A DNA stretch of 41,313 bases from JBHPCZ01 sp042573625 (lineage in GTDB: Bacteria > Desulfobacterota > Desulfobacteria > Desulfobacterales > UBA11574): the NCBI GenBank assembly GCA_042573625.1, contig JBHPCZ010000023.1, positions 1 through 41,313 of the forward strand, given 5' to 3'. The notes under the pieces were generated by a model. The model saw only the letters and a list, made by a program, of their open reading frames with translations, did no database searches and had not been told where the DNA came from. Made by a program: the position numbers and the translations under genes. Below, piece by piece: positions 7,477 to 16,570 of this stretch. Numbering within the stretch: position 1 is the first letter of the stretch; every line of letters begins with the position of its first letter.

Positions 7477-9567
7477 ATGTTTAAACAAAAGACAATACTA
7501 TTATATCTGCTTGCGTTCTTCATGATTGCGATGGCGCGGCCCATTGAGCCATTAGCAGCCACGGCCAGAGATAAATATTTCCAGGCTGAAACCTGTTACA
7601 AAAAGCTCCGTAACAATTCGACAAAACAGAAATATCGAAATAACTGGCTGCAGTGTATCGAGAAATTTAAGGCGGTTTATATGCATGATCCGGAAGGCGC
7701 CTGGGCGGCGGCCGGTATGTATATGTCCGGTGAATTGTACCAGGAGCTTTACAAACGCTCCTATAAAATGTCGGATAAACAGGAGGCTCTCGATATCTAT
7801 GAGCGGATTATAAATCGCTTTCCGAGAAGTAAATACAGGGCAAAGGCAGAGTTGGCCGTACGAAATTTATCTAAACAAAAGACCCCAAAAACTGCATCCA
7901 AAAAAATAAAACCTGCAAGCAGGAAGGATAAGCCCGGGACAGCAACGGATACGGCGAGAGATCAATATGTCCAAGCTGAAACCTGTTATAACAGCCTTCG
8001 CAAAAACCCCAAGAGGCAAAAATACAGGCACAATTGGTTTTCATGTATCGATAAGTTCCAGACCGTTTACGACGATGACCCTTCAGGCGCCTGGGCCGCA
8101 GCCGGACTGTACAAGACAGCGGAACTTTATCAGGAGCTTTACAAGCATTCCTTTAAGACGTCGGATAAAAGACAGGCTGTTGCTGTCTACAAGCGTATTA
8201 CCAATGATTTTCCGAAAAGCCAATATCGACACAAGGCGGCTGAGAAAATTCGCGCCCTGTCTCCAAAAGAAACCGGTGTAGAACTGTCCCAAAAAACCGG
8301 CCCTGAAGATACGGACGAGAAGGCGGTATTGGACAGCATTGCAAAGGAAATCGAGAAATTATCTTCGGCGCAGGCTGAGGGTAAAACAAAGGTTAAACCC
8401 TTATCCGGATCTTCTGAAGGTGGAGACGCCACGGTTCAAGGGCTGCGATTCTGGTCCAATCCAAGCTATACACGCATTGTCGTCGACGTGGACAGAGAGA
8501 CAGCATACACCCACAGGCTTCTCAAAAAGGACCCATCCATCCAGAAGCCCCAGCGCCTCTATGTTGATCTGGACGATGCCAGGCTGGGGGAAGACAGTCA
8601 AAAAATTGTTCCCATCAATGACAATCTGCTCAGCGATGCGCGGGCAGGGCAGTATACAACTGATTCGGTCCGGGTTGTCATAGATATCAAGTCTTTTAAA
8701 ACCTACAAGATCTTCGACCTGAAAAATCCGTTCAGGATTGTAATAGATGTCTGGGGAAAAACGGCAAAACCAACACGTCCGACGGTTACGGCCAGGAAAA
8801 AAGATGGGAAAATTCAACCCGGTGCTCTGGCAAAGCAGCTTGCCTTGGGTGTAAGTCGGATTGTGATCGACCCGGGCCACGGGGGGCGCGATTTCGGAGC
8901 GCCGGGTTATTTAAAGGGGATTCATGAGAAAGATATTACCCTGCAGATTGGAAAGCGGCTGGCAAAAAGGATCCGTGAAGATCTGGGATGTGAGGTTTTT
9001 ATGACCCGCGACAGCGACCGGCATCTGACCCTGGAGGAGCGGACAGCCATTGCAAATACAAAGAACGCTGACCTTTTTATATCCATTCACACGAATGCCC
9101 ACAAAGACCGGAGGGCATATGGTATCGAAACCTATATACTGAATTTTGCCACAGATGATGAAGCCATTTTGGTCGCTGCCCGTGAAAACGCGACGTCGAC
9201 GAAAAACATCAGCGACCTGCAGACGATTTTAAGTGAGCTGATGCAACACACAAAGCTGGATGAGTCCGGCCGTCTGGCGTCCCACACCCAGGAGTCCATG
9301 TATAAACACATGAAAAGAAAATACAGCAGGATTAGAAGTAAAGGGGTGAAGCAGGCACCATTTTACGTTCTTCTGGGCGCACAGATGCCGGCAATATTAA
9401 TAGAATCTTCTTTTATCAGCAACTCCAGGGAATGTAAAAGATTGACCAGCACAAACTACCAGGAGCAACTCAGTATTGCGATCACGAATGGAATCCGAAA
9501 ATACATAAAGGAAACAAGCCCATCCGCATTTTTTAAGACAAGAGCGAAATCCGGTTCCAAAGGATAA
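7477..9567 (+). CDS. N-acetylmuramoyl-L-alanine amidase with AMIN domain and tandem N-terminal repeats
   Basis: A 696-residue periplasmic cell-wall amidase that cuts the amide bond between MurNAc and the stem peptide. A signal peptide spans about residues 1-27. Two ~100-residue repeats follow (about 29-128 and 159-258), each starting TARDxYxQAETCY and ending xFPxSxYRxKA, TPR-like and each with a conserved Cys pair. An AMIN domain, which targets septal peptidoglycan, covers about 320-426. The amidase_3 catalytic domain spans about 460-690 with zinc ligands H468, E484 and H538 and catalytic E643 (ILIESSFISN). The repeats make it longer than E. coli AmiC (about 417 residues). It is 12 bases upstream of the crotonase gene. 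Confidence 0.93.
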   Translation: MFKQKTILLYLLAFFMIAMARPIEPLAATARDKYFQAETCYKKLRNNSTKQKYRNNWLQCIEKFKAVYMHDPEGAWAAAGMYMSGELYQELYKRSYKMSDKQEALDIYERIINRFPRSKYRAKAELAVRNLSKQKTPKTASKKIKPASRKDKPGTATDTARDQYVQAETCYNSLRKNPKRQKYRHNWFSCIDKFQTVYDDDPSGAWAAAGLYKTAELYQELYKHSFKTSDKRQAVAVYKRITNDFPKSQYRHKAAEKIRALSPKETGVELSQKTGPEDTDEKAVLDSIAKEIEKLSSAQAEGKTKVKPLSGSSEGGDATVQGLRFWSNPSYTRIVVDVDRETAYTHRLLKKDPSIQKPQRLYVDLDDARLGEDSQKIVPINDNLLSDARAGQYTTDSVRVVIDIKSFKTYKIFDLKNPFRIVIDVWGKTAKPTRPTVTARKKDGKIQPGALAKQLALGVSRIVIDPGHGGRDFGAPGYLKGIHEKDITLQIGKRLAKRIREDLGCEVFMTRDSDRHLTLEERTAIANTKNADLFISIHTNAHKDRRAYGIETYILNFATDDEAILVAARENATSTKNISDLQTILSELMQHTKLDESGRLASHTQESMYKHMKRKYSRIRSKGVKQAPFYVLLGAQMPAILIESSFISNSRECKRLTSTNYQEQLSIAITNGIRKYIKETSPSAFFKTRAKSGSKG

Positions 9568-9579
9568 AAGGGGGATAAA

Positions 9580-10371
9580 ATGGCATTCGAGAATATTGAT
9601 TTTAAAGTCGAAGATAATATTGCAGTGATTACTTTCAACAGGCCAAAAGTCTTAAATGCATTGAATGCAGACCTTCTTGAAGAATTTTCAAGTGCGCTTG
9701 ATGAAATTTCCGAAAACGAGGATATCAGGGCTCTGATCCTGACCGGGGCCGGCGAAAAATCGTTTGTTGCCGGGGCGGACATCACAGAGCTTGCTGCATT
9801 TGACGCACTTCAGGCAAAGGCCTTTTCCGAAAACGGGCACGCCATAGTGGATAAGCTCCAAAGATTACCCATACCGGTCGTTGCAGCGGTGAATGGTTTT
9901 GCTCTTGGCGGCGGCAGCGAAATTGCGCTGGCGTGTGATTTTATTTATGCTTCCGACAATGCGATGTTCGGACTGCCGGAAATAAATCTTGGTATCATTC
10001 CCGGATTTGGTGGAACCCAGAGGCTGCCGAGGTTGATTGGCAAAAACATTGCCAAGGAGATGATTTTTACGGGAAAGATGATCTCCGCGGACGAAGCCGG
10101 CAAAATCGGGATTGTGAACAGGGTTTGCCCACAGGAATCATTCATGGAGGAAGTCTTCAAAACAGCCCGAACCATTGCTTCAAAGGGAAAGGTCTCTATC
10201 CGCGCGGCAAAACAGGCGATAAATAACGGTATAAACACCGATCTTGCCACGGGCTGCGGCATAGAAATTGATGCATTCTCCCTCTGCATGGCAAGTGAGG
10301 ATGCCAGGGAGGGAACAGCGGCTTTTCTTGAAAAGCGAGAAGCTGTTTTCAAGGGAAGCTTGAAAGGGTAA
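9580..10371 (+). CDS. Enoyl-CoA hydratase/isomerase family protein (crotonase)
   Basis: A 263-residue crotonase-fold enzyme, predicted to hydrate a 2-enoyl-CoA to a 3-hydroxyacyl-CoA. The CoA and oxyanion-hole motif is AGADITEL (about residues 65-72) with NGFALGGGSEIALACDF (about 107-123). The second catalytic region is FGLPEINLGIIPGFGGTQRLPRL (about 130-152). Both acidic positions expected in true hydratases (E in GGGSE and E in LPE) are present, favouring hydratase activity. SD GGGGGAT lies before the ATG. It follows the amidase gene by 12 bases, but its function goes better with the CoA ligase downstream, from which it is separated by a terminator. Confidence 0.9.
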   Translation: MAFENIDFKVEDNIAVITFNRPKVLNALNADLLEEFSSALDEISENEDIRALILTGAGEKSFVAGADITELAAFDALQAKAFSENGHAIVDKLQRLPIPVVAAVNGFALGGGSEIALACDFIYASDNAMFGLPEINLGIIPGFGGTQRLPRLIGKNIAKEMIFTGKMISADEAGKIGIVNRVCPQESFMEEVFKTARTIASKGKVSIRAAKQAINNGINTDLATGCGIEIDAFSLCMASEDAREGTAAFLEKREAVFKGSLKG

Positions 10372-10380
10372 TCTTTTTTT
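10347..10380 (+). terminator. Possible terminator overlapping the crotonase 3' end
   Basis: A 7-bp stem TTTCAAG/CTTGAAA (10347-10353 with 10359-10365) is followed seven bases later by eight T residues (10373-10380). The stem lies inside the last codons. The gap between stem and T-run is longer than usual, so this is tentative. Confidence 0.3.
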
Positions 10381-10594
10381 CTTGACATTTTTCCGTTAAT
10401 TCGCTACAGCTCCAGTCTAATAGTAGAAGACTTGCTATATTATCTGTTAGTTAGGATAAAAACACTTCAAAGGTTCATAAAAAATGAGGTTTCTGTTTTT
10501 CTACTTTTGCTTTTTTAGCTTTTTTGGCGGCTTCCGCTTTAGGGAGTCTACTCATGGGCTGGCAACGTAGAAAAGCCGAACCGAACAAAAACAA

Positions 10595-10634
10595 AAAACC
10601 ATGGGTAGACACAATAAATATAACCCATGGTTTT
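10595..10634. repeat. 12-bp inverted repeat in the crotonase-paaK gap
   Basis: AAAACCATGGGT (10595-10606) and ACCCATGGTTTT (10623-10634) are perfectly complementary with a 16-base spacer. With A- and T-rich ends on both strands it could act as a two-way terminator or a protein-binding palindrome. The rest of 10381-10594 shows no convincing gene. Confidence 0.6.
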
Positions 10635-10645
10635 CTATTTAAAGG

Positions 10646-10674
10646 CTGTGGGTTGAAACTCGCAGTTTTTTTTT
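10646..10674 (+). terminator. Intrinsic terminator or attenuator before paaK
   Basis: CTGTGGGT pairs with ACTCGCAG (two G-U pairs), giving an 8-9 bp stem at 10646-10665, followed at once by nine T residues (10666-10674). It lies only 36 bases before the chosen paaK start, so it either ends readthrough from upstream or attenuates a promoter located in 10381-10640. Confidence 0.6.
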
Positions 10675-10709
10675 AAAGGCTCACAATTTTTTCTGAAAGG
10701 AGTATGGGA

Positions 10710-12011
10710 ATGATTCTCGATATCGGATTTGAAACCATGCCCAGGGAAGACCTTGAACCGATAATACTGCGTCGACTGAAGGCAACGCTGGATCGTGTCT
10801 ATGCGAATGTGCCGTTTTACCGGAAAAAGTTTGAAGAAAACGGTATTTCCCCTAACGATATTCAATCCCTTGATGATTTAAAGAAGCTACCGTTTACGAC
10901 AAAAGAGGATCTGCGTGACAATTATCCTTTTGGGATGTTTGCCGAACCCATGGACAATGTTGTCCGCATTCATGCTTCGTCCGGAACCACCGGTCAACCG
11001 ACTGTGGTGGGTTATACGGCCAGGGATGTTAATACATGGGCCGAACTGATGGCGCGTTCACTTGCCGCAGGCGGATCAACCCGCGAAGACATCATTCACA
11101 ATGCTTACGGGTACGGACTATTTACAGGAGGCCTGGGTATCCACTATGGTGCTGAAAAGCTCGGCGCATCCGTCATACCGGTTTCAGGTGGCAACACAAA
11201 GAGACAGATCATTATAATGAAAGATTTCGGTCCTACGATTTTGACCGCAACACCTTCGTATGCGCTTCACCTTTCAGAGGTCGCCGAGGGGATGGGCATC
11301 TCTTTTGCAGATCTGAAATTCAAGTTCGGAATATTCGGCGCCGAGCCCTGGTCGGAAAACATGAGAGAGGAAATAGAAGGGAAGCTGTATCTGACCGCGG
11401 TGGATATTTACGGTTTGAGCGAGGTGATCGGCCCCGGGGTTTCCATTGAATGCCATGAAGCGAAAAACGGTCTCCATATTTTTGAAGATCACTTTATTCC
11501 CGAAGTGATCGATCCGGCAACCGGAGAGCCCCTTCCTCACGGTGAAATTGGGGAGCTGGTGTTTACTACCATTACCAAGGAAGCCTTCCCTGTTATCCGG
11601 TATCGCACGCGCGATATCACGTCATTGAACCCCGAGCCGTGCATATGCGGCAGGACGCATATCCGGATGAATAAAGTGAGCGGCCGTACGGATGACATGC
11701 TGATTATCCGCGGCGTCAATGTGTTCCCGTCACAGATTGAAAGCGTTCTAATGGAAATGGACCAGGTTGAACCCCATTATCAGCTTGTGGTTGACAGGGA
11801 GGGGACCCTCGATACGCTGACAATCATGGTTGAAGTCGGAGAGGGTCTTTTTTCGGACGAGGTCAAACACCTTCAGAATTTGGAAAAGAAGTTATCAAAG
11901 AATATAAAGGAATATCTGGGTGTATCGGCCAAGGTAAAACTGGTCGAGCCCAAAGCCATTGCCCGAAGCGAGGGAAAAGCGGTTCGGGTGATTGACAACC
12001 GAAAAATATAA
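10710..12011 (+). CDS. Phenylacetate-CoA ligase family enzyme
   Basis: A 433-residue adenylate-forming CoA ligase of the PaaK type, turning an aryl- or acyl-acid into its CoA thioester through an acyl-adenylate. The P-loop-like motif HASSGTTGQPTV is near residues 88-99, and the FGAEPW and YGLSEV motifs lie near 209-236. The C-terminal hinge region has YRTRDI and SGRTDDMLIIRGVNVFPSQIE. Two in-frame ATGs exist, at 10704 and 10710. AAAGGAG ends at 10702, so the second has the better spacing and was chosen. It stands first in a run with the tandem-ACT gene and the Liv transporter. The substrate may be phenylacetate, indoleacetate or another aromatic acid; sequence alone does not decide. Confidence 0.92.
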   Translation: MILDIGFETMPREDLEPIILRRLKATLDRVYANVPFYRKKFEENGISPNDIQSLDDLKKLPFTTKEDLRDNYPFGMFAEPMDNVVRIHASSGTTGQPTVVGYTARDVNTWAELMARSLAAGGSTREDIIHNAYGYGLFTGGLGIHYGAEKLGASVIPVSGGNTKRQIIIMKDFGPTILTATPSYALHLSEVAEGMGISFADLKFKFGIFGAEPWSENMREEIEGKLYLTAVDIYGLSEVIGPGVSIECHEAKNGLHIFEDHFIPEVIDPATGEPLPHGEIGELVFTTITKEAFPVIRYRTRDITSLNPEPCICGRTHIRMNKVSGRTDDMLIIRGVNVFPSQIESVLMEMDQVEPHYQLVVDREGTLDTLTIMVEVGEGLFSDEVKHLQNLEKKLSKNIKEYLGVSAKVKLVEPKAIARSEGKAVRVIDNRKI

Positions 12012-12074
12012 ATTACTCAAGAGTCGCGAATTTTGCGGCAAACAGTAAGATTTTGTGCTAAAAAGTCTCGGCAG

Positions 12075-12175
12075 TTCAACTATAGATGCTGGTTGCTGGA
12101 TACTGGCGGGATAGAAAAACCATCAGGCATGGTCTCAGACATCCAGAATCAAGTATCGAGTAACACGGATCAAGA
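12075..12175. repeat. Short imperfect repeats in the paaK-ACT gap
   Basis: The sequence alternates TGCTGG/GCTGGATACTGG (about 12088-12107) with ATCCAGAATCAAGTATCGAG (about 12141-12160), an imperfect inverted arrangement of an ATCCAG-type unit. It resembles the AT-rich dispersed repeats elsewhere in the window. No gene is seen in 12012-12191. Confidence 0.35.
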
Positions 12176-12191
12176 ATAAGGAGGGCAGTAT

Positions 12192-12623
12192 ATGCGGGCG
12201 GAACAGATTTCTGTCTTTTTGGAGAACAAGGCAGGGCGACTGGCTGAAGTTGCGAGCATTCTGGCTGAAGCCAATGTGAATATCAGGGCGCTTGCCGTGG
12301 CCGACACATCTGATTTCGGCGTATTGCGTCTGATCGTAAACGATAATCAAAAGGCCGTGGACGCGCTCAAGAACCGCGGTTTTACCGTGGGAAAGACGGA
12401 CGTGGTGGCCGTGGAAGTCGAAGACCGGCCCGGCGGCCTTCACCGAATATTGGATATATTGCACAGGGCCGGGATTAATGTGGAATACATGTACGCGTTT
12501 GTCACACAAACCGGAAGCAACGCGATAATGATCTTCAGATTCGATAATGTCGATGACGCCGTGAAATGTCTTCTTGAAAACAGCGTGACGGTCATTAACG
12601 GCAGTGAAGTTTATACCCTGTAA
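12192..12623 (+). CDS. Tandem ACT-domain protein
   Basis: A 143-residue protein made of two ACT domains, about residues 3-65 (ISVFLENKAGRLAEVASILA) and 70-143 (VAVEVEDRPGGLHRILDILH). Each has the G-(R/G)-L turn where ACT domains bind amino acids at dimer interfaces. It has no catalytic domain. SD AAGGAGGG precedes the ATG. It sits between the PaaK-type ligase and the Liv transporter; ACT proteins of this type next to paaK are a recurring arrangement in deltaproteobacteria as I know it. The likely role is sensing an amino acid and modulating the ligase or importer; this is inference. Confidence 0.88.
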   Translation: MRAEQISVFLENKAGRLAEVASILAEANVNIRALAVADTSDFGVLRLIVNDNQKAVDALKNRGFTVGKTDVVAVEVEDRPGGLHRILDILHRAGINVEYMYAFVTQTGSNAIMIFRFDNVDDAVKCLLENSVTVINGSEVYTL

Positions 12624-12672
12624 GTCACGTCGGTTTCGTTTTAAATACAACCAGAAACAGAAGGAGGAAAAG

Positions 12673-13845
12673 ATGACACTCAGAAGAATTTCTATTGTTG
12701 CCGTAATCTGCTTATTCTGCATCGGACTGGCGGTCAGTCCGGCACAGGCGTTTAGAGGGACTTACAAGGTCGGGGCTGTTTTTTCCGCGACCGGTCGCAC
12801 TTCTTTTTTGGGTGATCCGGAAAAGAAAACCGCGGAAATGTTAGCGGAGCAGATCAATGCGGCCGGCGGCGTTAACGGACGCAAACTGCAACTCATTGTA
12901 TATGACACAGAGGGAGACGCCACCAAGGCTAACCTGGCTGTCAAGAAACTGATTACCAAGGATAAGGTAAGTGCCATCATCGGTCCCTCCCTGAGCGGAA
13001 CATCCCTTGCAGTTTTACCGCTTGCGGAGCAGTATAAGATACCGCTTATTTCCTGTGCAGCGAGTTACAAGATCGTCCACAATGACAAGACCGGCAAGCC
13101 GTACAAATGGGTTTTCAAGACACCCCAGACCGACACCATGGCAGTGGAAGCGATTTATACGCATCTTTCTAAGCGCGGCATCACAAAAATCGCCATTGTG
13201 AGTGTCACCTCCGGGTTCGGCGCCAGCGGACGCGGAGAACTGATCCGGCTGGCTCCCACATACGGGATGAAGATTGTGGCCGATGAAAAATACGGACCCA
13301 AGGATACGGACATGACGGCACAGTTGACCAAGATCAAGGGCAAGGCGCCCAAGGCCATCATCAACTGGTCTGTCGGCCCGACCCAGGTGACAGTGCTTCG
13401 GAATTACAGAGATCTGGGCATGGACAAAATACCTTTTTATCAGAGCCACGGCTTTGGCAGCCGCAAGAATATCGAGCTGGCTGCAGGGGCTGCCGAGGGT
13501 GTTTACACTCCGTTGGGTGCGTGTAATATTGCCGAACTGTTAACACCGTACGACACCCAGTACAACGTGACCATGCAGTATATGAAGAGCTACAAGGCCA
13601 AGTACAATGAGCCCTTGTCCTCTTTTGGCGGCCATGCATGGGATGCCCTGAAGATGGTGGTTCAGGCCCTTTCGTCAGTTGGAAAGAAAAAAGAGAAAAT
13701 ACGGGACTACCTGGAAACGAATATTAAGGGGTTTGTGGGCCAGCATGGTGTTTTCACTTACACTCCGGACGACCACAACGGTCTGACCAAGGATGCCTTT
13801 AGCATGGTTATCGTAAAAGATGGTGACTGGGCGCTGGCCAACTGA
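12673..13845 (+). CDS. livK: LivK-type periplasmic substrate-binding protein
   Basis: A 390-residue receptor for a branched-chain amino-acid type (HAAT) ABC importer. The ATG at 12673 was chosen because AAGGAGG lies just ahead and it begins a clean signal peptide (about residues 1-26, ending AQA); a longer frame reaching upstream would overlap the ACT gene. The mature protein begins FRGTYKVGAVFSATGRTSFLG, with the ligand-pocket segments IIGPSLSGTSLAVLPLAEQYKIPLI and the later SHGFG and GHAWDA regions typical of the peripla_BP_6 fold. The actual ligand could be leucine-like, aromatic, or an organic acid. It is followed by a strong terminator before livH. Confidence 0.93.
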   Translation: MTLRRISIVAVICLFCIGLAVSPAQAFRGTYKVGAVFSATGRTSFLGDPEKKTAEMLAEQINAAGGVNGRKLQLIVYDTEGDATKANLAVKKLITKDKVSAIIGPSLSGTSLAVLPLAEQYKIPLISCAASYKIVHNDKTGKPYKWVFKTPQTDTMAVEAIYTHLSKRGITKIAIVSVTSGFGASGRGELIRLAPTYGMKIVADEKYGPKDTDMTAQLTKIKGKAPKAIINWSVGPTQVTVLRNYRDLGMDKIPFYQSHGFGSRKNIELAAGAAEGVYTPLGACNIAELLTPYDTQYNVTMQYMKSYKAKYNEPLSSFGGHAWDALKMVVQALSSVGKKKEKIRDYLETNIKGFVGQHGVFTYTPDDHNGLTKDAFSMVIVKDGDWALAN

Positions 13846-13867
13846 TTCATTTTTGGGTCATTCAGGA

Positions 13868-13905
13868 AAAAAGTGAGGATGGTGAAAACATCATCCTCAC
13901 TTTTT
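13868..13905 (+). terminator. Strong hairpin terminator between livK and livH
   Basis: A 14-bp perfect stem, left arm 13868-13881 (AAAAAGTGAGGATG) with right arm 13892-13905, a 10-base loop and a T-rich 3' end. It lies 23 bases after the livK stop and 16 before the livH start. It should terminate a share of transcripts, leaving livK in excess over the membrane parts. Confidence 0.85.
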
Positions 13906-13921
13906 ATTCTATGGAAGCGGT

Positions 13922-14824
13922 ATGGAAAAATTCACCCTTGCAAGCCAGCTTTTGCAATATCTCATCACCGGCCTGACCGTCGGCAGCATTTATGCCATGG
14001 TGGCCGTGGGATTTAATATTATCTACAATGTGACGGAGATCATCAACTTTGCCCAGGGTGAATTTGTCATGCTGGGCGGATTGATCATGGTCTTTTTTCA
14101 CGTGACCCTGGGGCTTCCGCTGATTCTGGCTTTTCCGGCGACGATTATTCTTGTCACGCTGGTGGGGGTTCTTCTGGATCGTTTGGCCATTCGCCCCATC
14201 CGCCAGCCTTCGGTCCTTACGCTCATTATTGCAACGATCGCAGCCTCTATCCTGATCAAGGGCGCGGCCATGTTTATCTGGGGAAAAGATCCCTATGACC
14301 TTCCCGCGTTTTCCGGGCGAAATCCCATCAACGTCCTGGGGGCTGTGATCCAACCCCAGTATTTCTGGGTCATCGGCTTTTTGATCGTCCTTGCCATCGC
14401 CCTGTCTATCTTCTTTGATCGTACCATCATCGGAAAGGCTATGAGCGCCTGCGCGGACAATGCGGATGCGGCCAGACTGGTCGGTATTGATGTTAAACGG
14501 ATGATTTTACTCTCCTTTGCGCTTTCCGCCGGTATCGGCGCGGTGGCAGGAATTACGGTGACCCCGATCTCCCTTATGGAGTATGACCGCGGCGCCATGC
14601 TGGCGGTCAAGGGGTTCGGAGCCGCGATCCTCGGGGGGCTGGGCAGTTTTCCGGGCGCCATTCTGGGCGGCCTGATTCTAGGGTCGATTGAATCATTCGG
14701 GGCCGGGCTGATTTCTTCCGGATATAAGGATGCGTTTGCATTGATTGTGCTGATGGCTGTATTGTTTTTTAAGCCCAGCGGAATTTTTGGTGATATAGAG
14801 ATCAGCAGAATCAAAAGGTTTTAG
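13922..14824 (+). CDS. livH: LivH-type ABC permease
   Basis: A 300-residue inner-membrane permease of the HAAT importer family, with about eight hydrophobic segments. Marks are LITGLTVGSIYAMVAVGFNIIYNVTEIINFAQGEF near the N-terminus and the cytoplasmic EAA-like loop ADNADAARLVGIDVKRM, followed by GFGAAILGGLGSFPGAILGGL. It pairs with LivM to form the translocation pore. It ends two bases before the livM start, so the two are translationally coupled. Confidence 0.94.
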   Translation: MEKFTLASQLLQYLITGLTVGSIYAMVAVGFNIIYNVTEIINFAQGEFVMLGGLIMVFFHVTLGLPLILAFPATIILVTLVGVLLDRLAIRPIRQPSVLTLIIATIAASILIKGAAMFIWGKDPYDLPAFSGRNPINVLGAVIQPQYFWVIGFLIVLAIALSIFFDRTIIGKAMSACADNADAARLVGIDVKRMILLSFALSAGIGAVAGITVTPISLMEYDRGAMLAVKGFGAAILGGLGSFPGAILGGLILGSIESFGAGLISSGYKDAFALIVLMAVLFFKPSGIFGDIEISRIKRF

Positions 14825-14826
14825 AC

Positions 14827-15780
14827 ATGTACCACATCAGGAAATTATCCATAACCATCTTTGCGCTTCTTATCATTATATTTCCCTGGATTGCAGGCCA
14901 CATTTCCGCCATTGACCATTATACCGATATTATGGTCTTTGCGGGGATTTACTGCCTGATCACCATGGGTCTCAGTCTCCTGATGGGGTATGCCGGCCAG
15001 ATATCGATCGGGCATGCGGCCTTTTATGGCATCGGCGCTTACATGTCTGCGATTCTGACTGTCCACTACGGCTTAAACCCTTGGGCTTGCATGCTGGGCG
15101 GTATGGTGGTTGCCGCGGTCGTGGCGCTATTGGTGGGTGCGCCATCACTCAAGCTGAAAGGCCATTATCTGGCCATGGCAACCCTCGCCTTCGGGATTAT
15201 CATCTATATCATTTTTAACGAAGAGGCCGAATGGACCGGCGGTCCGGACGGCATGTCCGGCATACCGGGCCTGAGTATTTTCGGGTTCGGGTTTGATTCT
15301 GTCGAAAAGTATTACTATCTGGTGTGGGGTATTGTCTTTGTCGTTTTTATCTTTACCGTCAATGTTATTCAATCCGGTACGGGACGCGCATTAAGGGCCA
15401 TTCATTCAAGTGAACCGGCGGCCAGTGCCATGGGAGTGGATATTTCCAGGTTTAAAGTCATCGTCTTTGTCTATTCGGCCATGTTGGCATCTCTGGCCGG
15501 AAGCCTGTATGCCCATTATATCAATTTTATCAATCCATCCACTTTTGACCTTTTCTTCTCCATCAAGCTTCTGATCATGATCGCTTTGGGCGGCATGCAC
15601 AGCATCTGGGGGGCTGTTATCGGGTCCGGCCTCATGACCTTTTTAAGCTATGAATGGCTGCATTATTTTGGGGAGTTCGAGGTTATCGTTTATGGCGCCA
15701 TCCTGCTATTGGTCACCATTTTTCTACCCCATGGCCTTGTCGGGGTGCCTGGAATGGTAATGGGCTGGCTGAGGAGATAG
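14827..15780 (+). CDS. livM: LivM-type ABC permease
   Basis: A 317-residue inner-membrane permease, partner of LivH. It shows the LivM pattern GLSLLMGYAGQISIGHAAFYGIGAYMSAILT (about residues 54-84), SLKLKGHYLAMATLAFG (about 108-124) and the coupling loop RAIHSSEPAASAMGVDISRFKV (about 196-217). The C-terminal GGMHSIWGAVIGS segment is typical. It overlaps neither neighbour: two bases after livH and seven bases before livG. Confidence 0.94.
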   Translation: MYHIRKLSITIFALLIIIFPWIAGHISAIDHYTDIMVFAGIYCLITMGLSLLMGYAGQISIGHAAFYGIGAYMSAILTVHYGLNPWACMLGGMVVAAVVALLVGAPSLKLKGHYLAMATLAFGIIIYIIFNEEAEWTGGPDGMSGIPGLSIFGFGFDSVEKYYYLVWGIVFVVFIFTVNVIQSGTGRALRAIHSSEPAASAMGVDISRFKVIVFVYSAMLASLAGSLYAHYINFINPSTFDLFFSIKLLIMIALGGMHSIWGAVIGSGLMTFLSYEWLHYFGEFEVIVYGAILLLVTIFLPHGLVGVPGMVMGWLRR

Positions 15781-15787
15781 CTGTCAG

Positions 15788-16567
15788 ATGGATTCGTTTC
15801 AAAATGAAAATATTCTGGATGTACAAAAGGTGGTCATGGCCTTTGGCGGACTGATGGCGCTGAGCAACCTTAATTTCCAGGTCAAACAGGGATCCATCAA
15901 GGCGATTATCGGCCCCAACGGTGCGGGAAAGACGACCCTTTTTAACATTATTACCGGTTCCTTTCCACCAACAGAGGGGAGGGTGCGCTTCAGGGGACAA
16001 CCCATCGAACATCTCAAGGCGCATCAGATTGCAGCCCGGGGTATTTCACGGACTTTCCAGACCATTGAGCTGTTCGACAATATGACGGTTCTGGAAAATG
16101 TCATGCTGGGCTGCCATACCAGGGTTCGGGCATCCTTTATGGCCTCAGGGTTTCTATTGCCGCAATCCAGGAGAAAGGAGAAAGAAATCCAGGACAGGGC
16201 AATGAAGATTCTGAAATTCATCGGTCTGGGTAATAAATTTAACGACGCGGCCGACAGCCTGCCCCTGGGTGAACAGAAGATATTGGAAATCGGCCGGGCG
16301 CTGGCCAGTGAACCGGAGCTGATCTGCCTGGACGAACCCGCAGCCGGTCTCAACGAAACCGAAACCCATTTGGCATCTTCTCTGATCAAAGCCATCAATG
16401 CAAAAGGGGTTACGGTTCTGCTGGTGGAGCATGACATGAAGGTCGTCATGAATATTTCAGACGAGATCGTGGTGCTGAATTATGGTCAGAAGATCGCCGA
16501 AGGATCACCGGAAGATATCCGGAACAACCGGAGGGTCGTTGAGGCCTACTTGGGGAGTGAGGCTTAA
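15788..16567 (+). CDS. livG: LivG-type ABC transporter ATPase
   Basis: A 259-residue ATP-binding subunit of the HAAT importer. Walker A is GPNGAGKT at residues 42-49. The family motif GISRTFQTIELFDNMTVLENVM and Walker B LICLDEPAAGLNETE are present, and the C-terminus has VEHDMKVVMNISDEIVVLNYG. The signature motif reads LPLGEQ instead of the usual LSGGQ or LSYGQ, a mild departure. It is seven bases after livM and three bases before livF. Confidence 0.94.
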   Translation: MDSFQNENILDVQKVVMAFGGLMALSNLNFQVKQGSIKAIIGPNGAGKTTLFNIITGSFPPTEGRVRFRGQPIEHLKAHQIAARGISRTFQTIELFDNMTVLENVMLGCHTRVRASFMASGFLLPQSRRKEKEIQDRAMKILKFIGLGNKFNDAADSLPLGEQKILEIGRALASEPELICLDEPAAGLNETETHLASSLIKAINAKGVTVLLVEHDMKVVMNISDEIVVLNYGQKIAEGSPEDIRNNRRVVEAYLGSEA

Positions 16568-16570
16568 AAC

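Noticed and set aside
10475..10555. 26-codon minus-strand frame rich in Ala and Lys (MSRLPKAEAAKKAKKAKVEK...)
   Set aside because: No SD, and the composition follows from a T-rich tract on the plus strand; no family recognised.
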